64,000 nt of DNA from contig NZ_AP022608.1 of the NCBI RefSeq assembly GCF_010728925.1, positions 124,001 to 188,000 of the forward strand. Reading direction: 5' to 3'. Shown here one piece after another: positions 24,124-32,490 of the stretch (positions are counted from its first letter, which is position 1; every line of letters starts with the position of its first letter). The notes beneath the pieces are model-generated. The model was given only the letters and a program-made list of their open reading frames with translations. It had not been told where the DNA came from and made no database searches. The DNA comes from Mycolicibacterium gadium. Its GTDB lineage: Bacteria; Actinomycetota; Actinomycetes; Mycobacteriales; Mycobacteriaceae. The translations under genes were made by a program, and so were the position numbers.

Positions 24124-27100
24124 GTGGCTTTTGCGGGTGGGGCGACAGACAACCGAGGTGCCGCCGTCCACGCCGTCCGGGAGGAAGTCGCCGAACTTCT
24201 CGGCGTGAACCCCGACGAGGTCGACCCCGAGGCCGACCTGATCGCGTCCGGACTCGACTCGATCCGCATGATGTCGCTGTCGGGTCGCTGGCGTAAGCAG
24301 GGGGTCGCGGTCAACTTCGCCGCGCTGGCGGAGAACCCGACGGTGGCGGCATGGTCGGCGCTGGTCGCGCAGCACTCAGGCGAGCGCGCCGAGGCCGTGG
24401 ACACGGCCGTCGAGAGCGACGATGACGACGACGGTGCTTTCCCGCTCGCGCCGATGCAGCACGCGATGTGGTTGGGTCGCAACGACGATCAACAACTCGG
24501 TGGGGTCGCGGCACACCTTTACGTGGAGTTCGACGGCGCGGGCGTCGACCCGTCCCGGCTGCGTGCGGCGGCGGCGAAACTCGTTGCACGCCATCCGATG
24601 TTGCGGGTGGAGATTCTTCCGGACGGGACCCAGCGGATCGGTGATCGCGGCCTTCCGGTCACGGTCTACGACCTGCGCGAGATGGACGCTGAAGCGGCCG
24701 AGCAGCGACTGGAGACCATTCGGCAGCAGAAGTCGCACCAACTGCTCAACGGCGATGTACTCGAGCTGAGCCTGTCGTTGCGCCCGGATGGGCGGACGCG
24801 GTTGCACGTCGACATGGACATGAACGCGGCCGACGCGGTGAGTTACCGCAAGTTCATGGCCGACCTCGCCGTGTTCTACCGCGGCGGCGAACTGCCCGAG
24901 CTGGGCTACACGTACCGCCGATATCGCGCCGCGGTGACGGCGGCCGACCCAGGACCCTCCGAAGAGGACCGCCGGTGGTGGGCCGAGCGCCTGCCCGACC
25001 TGCCCGAATCGCCTGCGCTGCCGCTGGTTCCGCTCGCCGAGCAGGCCGACCCCCGCAGCAGCGTCCGACTTTGGCACGTCTTCGATGTCGAGACGCGCGA
25101 CGCACTCTTCGCCGCAGCGCACCGTCGCGGGTTCACCCCGGCGATGGCAGTCGCGGCCTCGTACTCGAATGCGTTGGCGCGCTGGTCGAGCAACTCACGG
25201 TTCCTGCTCAATCTGCCGATGTTTGGTAGGGAACCGTTCCACCCCGACGTCGAGAAACTGGTCGGGTGCTTCACCTCGTCACTGATGCTCGACATCGACC
25301 TGACGCGCACCAGCACGCCCGCCGAGCGGACCCGTGTCGTGCAGGAGACGTTGCACAACACCGCTCGACACTCGAGCTATTCGGGTCTGTCGGTGCTGCG
25401 CGACCTGGGACGCCACCGCGGCAACCAGACGCTCGCGCCGATCGTCTACACCAGCGCGCTCGGGCTCGGCGATCTGTTCGCCGGTGAGGTCACCGAACTG
25501 TTCGGCGCACCCGTGTGGACCATTTCGCAAGGCCCGCAGGTGCTCATCGATGCGCAGGCGACGCCGCTGGCGACCGGTCTCATGATCAACTGGGACGTCC
25601 GCGTCGACGCGTTCCGTCCCGGTGTCGCCGACGCGATGTTCGCCTATCACCTGGCCGAGTTGACCAGGCTGGCCGCCGACGACGCGGCTTGGGACGCAAC
25701 TGATCCGCGCGCGGTGCCCGAAGCGCAACGAGCCGTCCGCGCCGCGGTGAACAGTGCGACCGCACCGCCGAGCGGAGAGACCATCCACGAAGGGTTCTTC
25801 CGCAATGCGCTGGCTCGGCCTGACGCGCCCGCGGTGTTCAGCGACGACGGCGACCTGACGTACGCCGAGTTACGCACCCGGGCGCTTGCGGTCACGGAAG
25901 CCTTACGCGGCAGCGGCGTTCGTCCCGGCGACCTCGTAGCGTTGATCGGTCCCAAGTGCGCCGAGCAGATTCCAGCGGTGCTCGGGATTCTCGCCGCCGG
26001 CGCTGCCTACCTTCCGATCGGTGCCGATCAGCCGACCGACCGGACCGCCCGCGTCCTGGAATCGAGCGGTGTGGCGGCGGTGCTGCTCTGTGGTGGTGCC
26101 GATATGGTCGAGACCGCGGTGCCGGTGATCAAGGCCTCGACGGCGATGCAAAGTGTCGTCGACGTTGAACCCACCCCGGTCGAACCGCACGACCTGGCCT
26201 ACGTGTTGTTCACGTCGGGGTCGACCGGTGAGCCCAAGGGTGTCGAGCTGACGCACGACGCGGTGATGAACACCATCGAATTCGTCAATGGCCACTACGA
26301 ACTCGGTCCGTCCGACCGGAGTCTGGCCCTGGCGTCGCTGGAAGCCGACATGTCGGTGCTGGAAGTCTTCGCGATCCTGCGGGCCGGTGGTGCCGTCGTC
26401 GTGGTGGACGAGGCGCACCGCCGGGATCCGGACGTCTGGGCCGGCCTGATCCACAAGCATTCGGTGACGTTCCTGAACTGGATGCCTGGCTGGCTGGACA
26501 TGCTGCTCACGGTCGGCGGCGATCGGCTGGCGACGCTGCGGGTGGTGCTGCTCGGTGGCGATTGGGTGAGGCCCGAACTCGTTCGGGGACTCCGCAAGTC
26601 AGCGCCCGCAGTGCGAGCAGCGGGGCTGGGCGGCGCGACGGAAACCGCGGTGCACGGCACGATCTGCGAGGTCGACGACCCGCCGGCGCACTGGACGTCG
26701 ATTCCCTACGGCACGCCGTTCCCGAACAACGCGTGCCGGGTGGCGGCCGCCGACGGATCAGACTGCCCCGACTGGGTGCCGGGCGAACTGTGGTTCTCAG
26801 GGCGCGGCATCGCCCGCGGGTATCGCGGACGGCCGGACCTGACGGCCGAGAAGTTCGTCGAATACGACGGTCGAACCTGGTACCGGACAGGCGATCTCGT
26901 CCGCTACCAGCCCGAGGGAACCTTGGAGTTCGTCGGCCGCATCGATCACCGGATAAAGATCAGCGGTTACCGCATCGAGCTCGGCGAGGTGGAAGCGGCG
27001 CTCAAGCGGGTGCCGCATATCGATGCGGCGGTGGCCGCCGCGATCCCGGGCGACCCGGATGTGCTTGCCGCGCTGGTGCGTAGCGACGACCCGAGTGTAG

Positions 27101-27603
27101 ATTCGCCCGCCGTCGCGGTCGGCCTGGCCGAGCTTGTTCCGGCCCACATGATTCCCAAGATCATCGTCGTGAGCGATCGAATCCCGTTCACGGTGAACGG
27201 CAAGCTCGACCGCGAGGCCGCCGCCCGGGTGTTGGCGCAAGCCGAGCGGCCGGCCGCCAACGCCTACCGCCCGGCTTCCACGCCGCTGGAGTCCGCGCTC
27301 GTCGTGATCGTCGGCGAGGTGCTGGACGTCGCGGGCGACCAGATCGGTGTCGACGACGACTTCTTCTCCCTCGGTGGCGATTCCGTGCTGGCTACCCAGG
27401 TGATCGCGCGGGTCCGGGACTGGCTCGATACGCCCACGGTGCTCGTCACGGACATGTTCGCGGCGCGATCGGTGTCGAAGTTGGCAGAACGACTCGTCAG
27501 TCGGGAACCGGATGCGGATCGGCTCAACATGGTCGCCGAGGTGTATCTGGAGGTTGCTGCGATGGACAGCGCCGAGGTGCTCTCTGAATTGACGGGCGGC
27601 TAG
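24124..27603 (+). CDS. mbtB: Phenyloxazoline synthase MbtB (ArCP-Cy-A-PCP NRPS)
   Basis: A 1159-residue NRPS that joins the aryl acid to Ser or Thr and cyclises the product to the oxazoline of mycobactin. Domains: an aryl carrier (about 10-75; Ser46 in SGLDSIRMM); a cyclisation domain (about 100-530) with the DMNAADAVS form of DxxxxDxxS; an adenylation domain (about 560-1050; VLFTSGSTGEPKGVEL, WYRTGDLVRY); and a peptidyl carrier (Ser1087 in SLGGDSVLA). The start is GTG 24124, with GGAGGAG just upstream; the frame also runs back into mbtA but that part is not coding. M. tuberculosis MbtB is longer and ends in a thioesterase domain; here that is missing and a separate thioesterase gene (30450-31196) exists. 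Confidence 0.95.
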   Translation: MAFAGGATDNRGAAVHAVREEVAELLGVNPDEVDPEADLIASGLDSIRMMSLSGRWRKQGVAVNFAALAENPTVAAWSALVAQHSGERAEAVDTAVESDDDDDGAFPLAPMQHAMWLGRNDDQQLGGVAAHLYVEFDGAGVDPSRLRAAAAKLVARHPMLRVEILPDGTQRIGDRGLPVTVYDLREMDAEAAEQRLETIRQQKSHQLLNGDVLELSLSLRPDGRTRLHVDMDMNAADAVSYRKFMADLAVFYRGGELPELGYTYRRYRAAVTAADPGPSEEDRRWWAERLPDLPESPALPLVPLAEQADPRSSVRLWHVFDVETRDALFAAAHRRGFTPAMAVAASYSNALARWSSNSRFLLNLPMFGREPFHPDVEKLVGCFTSSLMLDIDLTRTSTPAERTRVVQETLHNTARHSSYSGLSVLRDLGRHRGNQTLAPIVYTSALGLGDLFAGEVTELFGAPVWTISQGPQVLIDAQATPLATGLMINWDVRVDAFRPGVADAMFAYHLAELTRLAADDAAWDATDPRAVPEAQRAVRAAVNSATAPPSGETIHEGFFRNALARPDAPAVFSDDGDLTYAELRTRALAVTEALRGSGVRPGDLVALIGPKCAEQIPAVLGILAAGAAYLPIGADQPTDRTARVLESSGVAAVLLCGGADMVETAVPVIKASTAMQSVVDVEPTPVEPHDLAYVLFTSGSTGEPKGVELTHDAVMNTIEFVNGHYELGPSDRSLALASLEADMSVLEVFAILRAGGAVVVVDEAHRRDPDVWAGLIHKHSVTFLNWMPGWLDMLLTVGGDRLATLRVVLLGGDWVRPELVRGLRKSAPAVRAAGLGGATETAVHGTICEVDDPPAHWTSIPYGTPFPNNACRVAAADGSDCPDWVPGELWFSGRGIARGYRGRPDLTAEKFVEYDGRTWYRTGDLVRYQPEGTLEFVGRIDHRIKISGYRIELGEVEAALKRVPHIDAAVAAAIPGDPDVLAALVRSDDPSVDSPAVAVGLAELVPAHMIPKIIVVSDRIPFTVNGKLDREAAARVLAQAERPAANAYRPASTPLESALVVIVGEVLDVAGDQIGVDDDFFSLGGDSVLATQVIARVRDWLDTPTVLVTDMFAARSVSKLAERLVSREPDADRLNMVAEVYLEVAAMDSAEVLSELTGG

Positions 27604-27710
27604 TTCACGGACGGCTCTGAATCCCCTGCGTCACAACAGTTTCAGAAGTCCGCGCTTTGGCGGAGACCCTTAGACTTCTCTTCGGATTGTTTCTAGAGTT
27701 TCCTTATGGG

Positions 27711-27726
27711 TCGAACGTATGTTTGA
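27711..27726. promoter_or_regulatory. SOS (LexA) box upstream of the HNH endonuclease gene
   Basis: TCGAACGTATGTTTGA differs at one base from the mycobacterial LexA box TCGAAC-N4-GTTCGA. It ends three bases before the ATG at 27730. SOS boxes are known in front of several 13E12/DUF222 genes in M. tuberculosis. Confidence 0.7.
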
Positions 27727-27729
27727 GTC

Positions 27730-29268
27730 ATGAGTGCGGAGGCGGTGCGGGAAGCGATCGCAGCTGTGCGTGCCGCGCACGATCATGTGGCCGCGCTGCC
27801 CATCGACGCGTTGACCAAGTCCGAATTGGTTGATGCTCTTGATGAACTCGAGACGCTGTCGTGTCAGCTGCCGGCTCAGGGCCACCGGATGTTGGCCCGC
27901 TTGCAGATCGAGGCGACGGCCAAGGAGATGGGCGCCAAGTCCTGGCGTCAGGTGTTGGCGACGCGATGGCGCATCTCGACGTCGGAGGCGGGGCGTCGCC
28001 TCGATGAGGCGGCGCTGTTGGGACCGCGCCGCGCGTTGACCGGACAGCCGCTGGATCCGGCGCTGCCGTGTGTTGCGCTCGCGCAGGCGCGCGGAATGAT
28101 CAACGGCGAGCATGTCGAGGTGCTGCGGAAGGCGATGGACCGTATTCCGCCCGCGATCGACACGCTGACCCGCGCGCAGATCGAAGTCGATCTGGTCGGC
28201 CACGCGGTCGGATTGGGACCCAAGGAACTCAGGGATCAGGCCGAGCGCACCCTGTTCCTGCTGGACCAGGACGGCCCCGAACCCGACGATGCCGAACGCG
28301 CACGCCGCCGCGGCGTGTCAAAGGGGCCGCAAGGTTCGGACAAGATGACCCCGTTGAGAGGCAATCTCACCCCGGAGTTGGCGGCCACGCTGGAGGCGAT
28401 CCACGCGAAGTGGGCCGCGCCTGGAATGTGCAATCCCGATGATGAGAGCCCCTGCATCTCGGGCACTCCGAGCCAAGCCCAGATCGACAACGATCATCGG
28501 ACGCTTGCACAGCGTCAGCACGACGCGCTGCTGGCGGTCGGGCGCAGCGTGCTGGCCAGCGGGGTGCTGGGACAGCACAACGGGTTGCCGACCTCGATCA
28601 TCATCCGCACCACCCTGCAGGACTTGGAGAGCCGCGCCGGGGTCGGCGTCAGCGGCGGCGGCACGGTGGTCCCGATCGGCGATGTGATCCGCATGGCCGC
28701 GCACGCGAATCAGTTTCTGGCGGTGTTCGACGAGGCGACCGGCTCAGCACTGGATCTGTTTCGGGCGCGCCGGGTGGCTTCCCCGGCGCAGCGGCTGATG
28801 CTGATCGCCCGCGATGGGGGTTGCACGAAACCGGGGTGCACCGTCCCGGCGTATGGCAGCCAGGTCCATCACGCGGCCAAGGATTGGGCCGATGACGGGT
28901 TGACCAATGTCGATGACCTCGGGTTGGCGTGCGGGCCGGATAACCGGATGGTCGGCCCGGGCGGGTGGGCCACCCAGATGAACGAGGACCACGAGGTGGA
29001 ATGGCTCCCGCCCGCGCACCTGGACACCGGCCAAGCCCGCGTCAACGACTACCACCGCCCCGAACGGCTGCGCCCACCCAGCGACGAACCATTCAAGGAA
29101 CCGGCAATACGGGCCGATGACGAACCCTCAGACGATGTCCCACCGTTCGAAAACGCGCGATTCGACGACGAATGGCTCATCGGACCACCCGATTACGAAC
29201 TGTCCGACGATGAACTTTCAGACGACTACCCGCACGAACCCGGCGGCCCAGAACCCAACGTCGCCTGA
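27730..29268 (+). CDS. DUF222/HNH endonuclease (13E12 repeat family)
   Basis: A 512-residue protein of the multicopy actinobacterial 13E12 family: an N-terminal DUF222 helical region (about 20-330) and a C-terminal HNH nuclease. The HNH core is intact: GCTKPGCTVPAYGSQVHHA, then LTNVDDLGLACGPDNR. An acidic, repetitive tail follows (DYELSDDELSDDY). The gene separates mbtB from the rest of the mycobactin operon and has its own LexA box three bases before the start, so it is probably induced by DNA damage. The mobility of this family is suspected from copy number and variable position. No flanking inverted or target-site repeats were identified. Confidence 0.88.
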   Translation: MSAEAVREAIAAVRAAHDHVAALPIDALTKSELVDALDELETLSCQLPAQGHRMLARLQIEATAKEMGAKSWRQVLATRWRISTSEAGRRLDEAALLGPRRALTGQPLDPALPCVALAQARGMINGEHVEVLRKAMDRIPPAIDTLTRAQIEVDLVGHAVGLGPKELRDQAERTLFLLDQDGPEPDDAERARRRGVSKGPQGSDKMTPLRGNLTPELAATLEAIHAKWAAPGMCNPDDESPCISGTPSQAQIDNDHRTLAQRQHDALLAVGRSVLASGVLGQHNGLPTSIIIRTTLQDLESRAGVGVSGGGTVVPIGDVIRMAAHANQFLAVFDEATGSALDLFRARRVASPAQRLMLIARDGGCTKPGCTVPAYGSQVHHAAKDWADDGLTNVDDLGLACGPDNRMVGPGGWATQMNEDHEVEWLPPAHLDTGQARVNDYHRPERLRPPSDEPFKEPAIRADDEPSDDVPPFENARFDDEWLIGPPDYELSDDELSDDYPHEPGGPEPNVA

Positions 29269-29283
29269 AGCGCTGGCGGGCGG

Positions 29284-30144
29284 CTAGTTCAGCGCGGCGG
29301 CCAGTCGGCGCCACTGATCGCGGGGGAATTCCCTGGGATCGGCGGTCAGCACCTGCACGCAGACATGGTCGGCACCCGCAGAGAGGTGCTCGTTCACCCG
29401 GCCGAGCACGGTCGCCTCGTCGCCCCACGCGATGATCGCGTCGAACAGCCGATCGCTGACCGACGTCAAGTCCTCCTGGGTGAAGCCGGAGCGCAGCAGA
29501 TTGTTGGCGTAGTTCGGCAGCGCCAAATACGCACGCAGCCAATCCGTTCCGAGCGTCCGTGCCTCGTCCCTGTCCTCGGTGAGCAATACCGTCTGCTCGG
29601 GCAGCAGTAACGGGCCCTCGCCGAGATGCTCACGGGCGTAGCGGGTGTGGTCCGGTGTCACCAGATAGGGATGAGCGCCGCGGGCCCGGGTCGCGGACAG
29701 TTCGAGCATCTTCGGACCCAGCGCGGCGAGCACCCGGTTCGCGACGGGGACCGGGTTGTCGGTCGCGTCGATCGCATCCAGGTAGGCCCGCGTCGCGGCG
29801 AGCGGCTTCTTGTAGAGACCCGGCTCCTTCGAATCGATGAGCGGAGCGTGGCTCACGCCGATGCCCAGCAGAAAGCGTTCACCATGTTCAGCCGTCAACT
29901 CTGCATACCTGGTGGCCACGTCCGCGGGCTCGTGCATCCACAGGTTCAGGATCCCGGTGGCGATCACGACGCTCTTGGTCGTCGCCAGCAGATTGCTCAC
30001 CGAGTCGAGGACGGGACCACCCACGTCCGGGATCCACAGCGCGGTGAATCCGAGCTCCTCGAGCTCGGCCGCGGCCTCGGCGGCCTCTCCGGTGTCGCCG
30101 TAGCGCAACTGAGAACTCCACACTCCGACGCCTGCCAGATCCAT
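29284..30144 (-). CDS. LLM-class (F420-dependent type) oxidoreductase
   Basis: A 286-residue luciferase-like monooxygenase-fold protein. The stretches LAGVGVWSSQLRYGDTGEAA, GFTALWIPDVGG, and ATGILNLWMHEP with TAEHGERFLLGIGVSHAPL mark the beta/alpha barrel of mycobacterial F420 oxidoreductases (TIGR03620-like). The ATG at 30144 has AAAGGA upstream; a TTG seven codons earlier is less likely. It lies opposite to the mycobactin genes, between the HNH gene (15 bases from its stop) and mbtT (divergent). Its substrate and any link with siderophore metabolism are unknown. Confidence 0.85.
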   Translation of the reverse strand: MDLAGVGVWSSQLRYGDTGEAAEAAAELEELGFTALWIPDVGGPVLDSVSNLLATTKSVVIATGILNLWMHEPADVATRYAELTAEHGERFLLGIGVSHAPLIDSKEPGLYKKPLAATRAYLDAIDATDNPVPVANRVLAALGPKMLELSATRARGAHPYLVTPDHTRYAREHLGEGPLLLPEQTVLLTEDRDEARTLGTDWLRAYLALPNYANNLLRSGFTQEDLTSVSDRLFDAIIAWGDEATVLGRVNEHLSAGADHVCVQVLTADPREFPRDQWRRLAAALN

Positions 30145-30326
30145 CTGTGATCCTTTCCCGGGCAACTAGCCACTTACGCTACCGTCGACGCCCAGCCGAC
30201 CATCGTCAGGGGCCGCGCACTCGCGCCGACCGCGTCTGCCCAGGTGGCAAGCCATCCCGAACGCGCGTGAACGTGGCCGAGCTCACCCGCTCGCACCCCG
30301 GACGTACGAGTCTCCGACAAGCTCAA

Positions 30327-30364
30327 TTAGGGTAACCTCACCAACTTAGGACAGCCTGCACTAA
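30327..30364 (+). promoter_or_regulatory. Two abutting IdeR-like boxes upstream of mbtT
   Basis: TTAGGGTAACCTCACCAAC (30327-30345) and TTAGGACAGCCTGCACTAA (30346-30364) each match 14 of 19 consensus positions and are directly adjacent. They precede the mbtT-C-D-E-F-G operon and should confer iron repression. Confidence 0.7.
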
Positions 30365-30382
30365 TCGCGCTGGGAGGGTTTC

Positions 30383-30457
30383 GTGGGTTCTCGCTGCGGT
30401 GCTGCAGGCCGTCCCGAACGACCTACCGAAAACCATCGCCGAGCCGCCGATGATTGA
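30383..30457 (+). CDS. Possible upstream ORF coupled to mbtT (24 aa)
   Basis: GTG 30383 has a strong GGGAGGG site five bases upstream. The frame reads VGSRCGAAGRPERPTENHRR, then AADD, and stops at TGA 30455-30457, overlapping the ATG (30450) of mbtT. The mbtT ATG has no ribosome site of its own, so the short ORF could deliver ribosomes by reinitiation. The peptide itself has no recognisable motif. Confidence 0.4.
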   Translation: MGSRCGAAGRPERPTENHRRAADD

Positions 30458-31196
30458 CGAACAGAGCCAACTGACCTTCCAGCCCTGGATCAAGCGGTCC
30501 GCGGGCCGAAAGAGCGACGGCGCGACCGTGGTGTTTCCCCACGCAGGCGGCGCCGCCGCGGCCTACCGGGCCTTCGCCGCGGCGTTGGCTGCCGGCGGCG
30601 CCGACGTCTACGTCGTGCAGTACCCCCAGCGAGCGGACCGGCTCACTCACCCCGCCCCGGACACCATCGAGGAATTGGCCGCCCAACTCTTTGATGCCGG
30701 CGAATGGACGCGACTCGGGCCGCTGAAACTGTTCGGCCACTGCATGGGGGCGGTGATCGCGTTCGAGTTCGCTCGCGTCGCCGAAGCCAAGGGTGCCGAC
30801 GTGCGCAGCCTCTGGGTGTCGGCGAGCCAGGCGCCCTGCACGATCGCCACCTCACCACGGCTACCCACCGCCGAGGCCGAGGTGATCGCGAACATGGTCG
30901 ACCTGGGCGGCACCGATGAGCGGCTGCTCGCCGACGAGGACTTCGTCGACCTGCTCGTCCGCGCCGTGCGCGCCGACTACCTGGCGTTCAACCGTTACGC
31001 GTGCGGCGACGACGTCCAACTGCGCGCCGACGTCCACACCGTCGGCGGCCGCAACGACCATCGGGTGAGCGAGGACATGCTGCGCCGCTGGGCCACACAC
31101 GCCGGCGGGGCGTTCACACTGTCGCTTTTCGATGGCGGGCACTTCTACATCAACGACCATCTCGACGCCGTCGCGGAGCTCGTCAATGACGTCTAG
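30450..31196 (+). CDS. mbtT: Type II thioesterase MbtT
   Basis: A 248-residue alpha/beta hydrolase of the NRPS/PKS editing thioesterase class. VVFPHAGGAAAAYRAFA is at the N-terminus, the nucleophile elbow is FGHCMGAVIAFEFAR, and the catalytic His is in LFDGGHFYIN. The nucleophile position is Cys98 (codon TGC) where most family members have Ser. Its role is likely to clear misprimed carrier proteins or to substitute for the thioesterase domain missing from this MbtB. The start is uncertain: ATG 30450 gives the usual family length and is coupled to a short ORF; GTG 30399 would add 17 residues but has no ribosome site. The 3' end overlaps mbtC. Confidence 0.88.
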   Translation: MIDEQSQLTFQPWIKRSAGRKSDGATVVFPHAGGAAAAYRAFAAALAAGGADVYVVQYPQRADRLTHPAPDTIEELAAQLFDAGEWTRLGPLKLFGHCMGAVIAFEFARVAEAKGADVRSLWVSASQAPCTIATSPRLPTAEAEVIANMVDLGGTDERLLADEDFVDLLVRAVRADYLAFNRYACGDDVQLRADVHTVGGRNDHRVSEDMLRRWATHAGGAFTLSLFDGGHFYINDHLDAVAELVNDV

Positions 31197-32490
31197 TGAC
31201 GCGGACGCCATCGTCATCGCCGGGATGGCGATCGAGGCGCCCGGCGGCATCGATACCGCGGACGCCTTCTGGTCGTTGCTGTCCGAGCGACGCGAGGCGT
31301 TGAGCCCGTTTCCGCGGGACCGCGGCTGGTCGGTGCGCAAGGTCCTCGACGGGTCACACCGCGATGGCTTCAAGCCGATACACGATCTCGGCGGATTCCT
31401 AACCGGTGGTGCGACTTTCGACGCCGAATTCTTCGGGATCTCACCACGCGAGGCCGTCGCGATGGACCCGCAGCAACGCGTCGCGTTGCGCGTGGCGTGG
31501 CGTGCACTCGAGAACACCGGGATCAACCCCGACGACCTCATCGGTCACGATGTGGGCTGCTACATCGGTGCGTCGACAATGGGTTACGGTCCCGATCTTG
31601 CCGAGTTCACCAACCTCACCGGTCATTTGATGGCGGGTACCGCCCTCGGCCCTGTGTCGGGGCGCATCGCCTACACGCTCGGGCTGGCCGGACCCGCAAT
31701 GACGATCGATACCTCATGCTCTTCGACGCTGACCGCAATCCATCTTGCCGCGCAGGCGATTCGGTCAGGTGATTGCAATATGGCGGTCGCCGGCGGGGTC
31801 TGTGTCATGGGGTCACCGGGATTCTTCGTCGAGTTCTCCAAACAGCACGCGCTGTCCGACGACGGTCACTGCCGCCCGTACAGCGCGCAGGCAAGCGGCA
31901 CCGTGTGGGCCGAAGGCGCGGCGATGTTCGTGCTGCAGCGACGTTCCGCCGCACTGCGCGACGGACACCACGTACTCGCCGAACTTCGAGCGACATGTCT
32001 CAACCAGGACGGTCGTTCCGTCGGGTTGACGGCTCCGAGCGGCCCCGCGCAGGTGCGGCTGTTTCAACGTGCGCTGGACCAAGCCGGAATCCGTGCCGAA
32101 CAGGTCGGCATGGTCGAAGGTCACGGCACCGCAACCCGACTCGGCGACCGCACTGAACTCACCTCGCTGGCCCAGACCTACGGGGCCACCGAACCTGGCC
32201 GCGGCGCACTGCTCGGATCGGTGAAGTCGAACATCGGCCACACCCAAGCCGCTGCAGGCGGGCTCGGCCTGGCCAAGGTGCTCATCGCCGCTGCGCGCGA
32301 AGCCGTGCCTGCGAGCCTGCATGCTGCCGAGGCCAGTCGCGAAATCGATTGGGAAAGACAAGGTCTGCGGCTGGCCACCGAACTCACACCGTGGCCCGCA
32401 ACAGATGGCCACCGGCTGGCCGCGGTGACGGCGTTCGGGATGAGCGGCACCAACGCGCACGTCATCGTCTCCGTACCGGAAGCCGCGTGA
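31186..32490 (+). CDS. mbtC: Mycobactin polyketide synthase MbtC (ketosynthase)
   Basis: A 434-residue stand-alone ketosynthase that works with MbtD to make the beta-hydroxy acyl (3-hydroxybutyrate-type) linker of mycobactin. The KS catalytic triad is complete: Cys178 in DTSCSSTL, His in VEGHGTATRLGD and His in SNIGHTQAA. The start ATG 31186 overlaps the end of mbtT by 11 bases; a longer upstream frame is not needed. The stop overlaps the mbtD ATG (TGATG). Length equals the family. Confidence 0.95.
   Translation: MTSSDADAIVIAGMAIEAPGGIDTADAFWSLLSERREALSPFPRDRGWSVRKVLDGSHRDGFKPIHDLGGFLTGGATFDAEFFGISPREAVAMDPQQRVALRVAWRALENTGINPDDLIGHDVGCYIGASTMGYGPDLAEFTNLTGHLMAGTALGPVSGRIAYTLGLAGPAMTIDTSCSSTLTAIHLAAQAIRSGDCNMAVAGGVCVMGSPGFFVEFSKQHALSDDGHCRPYSAQASGTVWAEGAAMFVLQRRSAALRDGHHVLAELRATCLNQDGRSVGLTAPSGPAQVRLFQRALDQAGIRAEQVGMVEGHGTATRLGDRTELTSLAQTYGATEPGRGALLGSVKSNIGHTQAAAGGLGLAKVLIAAAREAVPASLHAAEASREIDWERQGLRLATELTPWPATDGHRLAAVTAFGMSGTNAHVIVSVPEAA

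Noticed and set aside
27604-27729. Terminal repeats of a transposon around the HNH gene
   Set aside because: No inverted repeats or target duplications were recognisable on either side; only the LexA box stands out.
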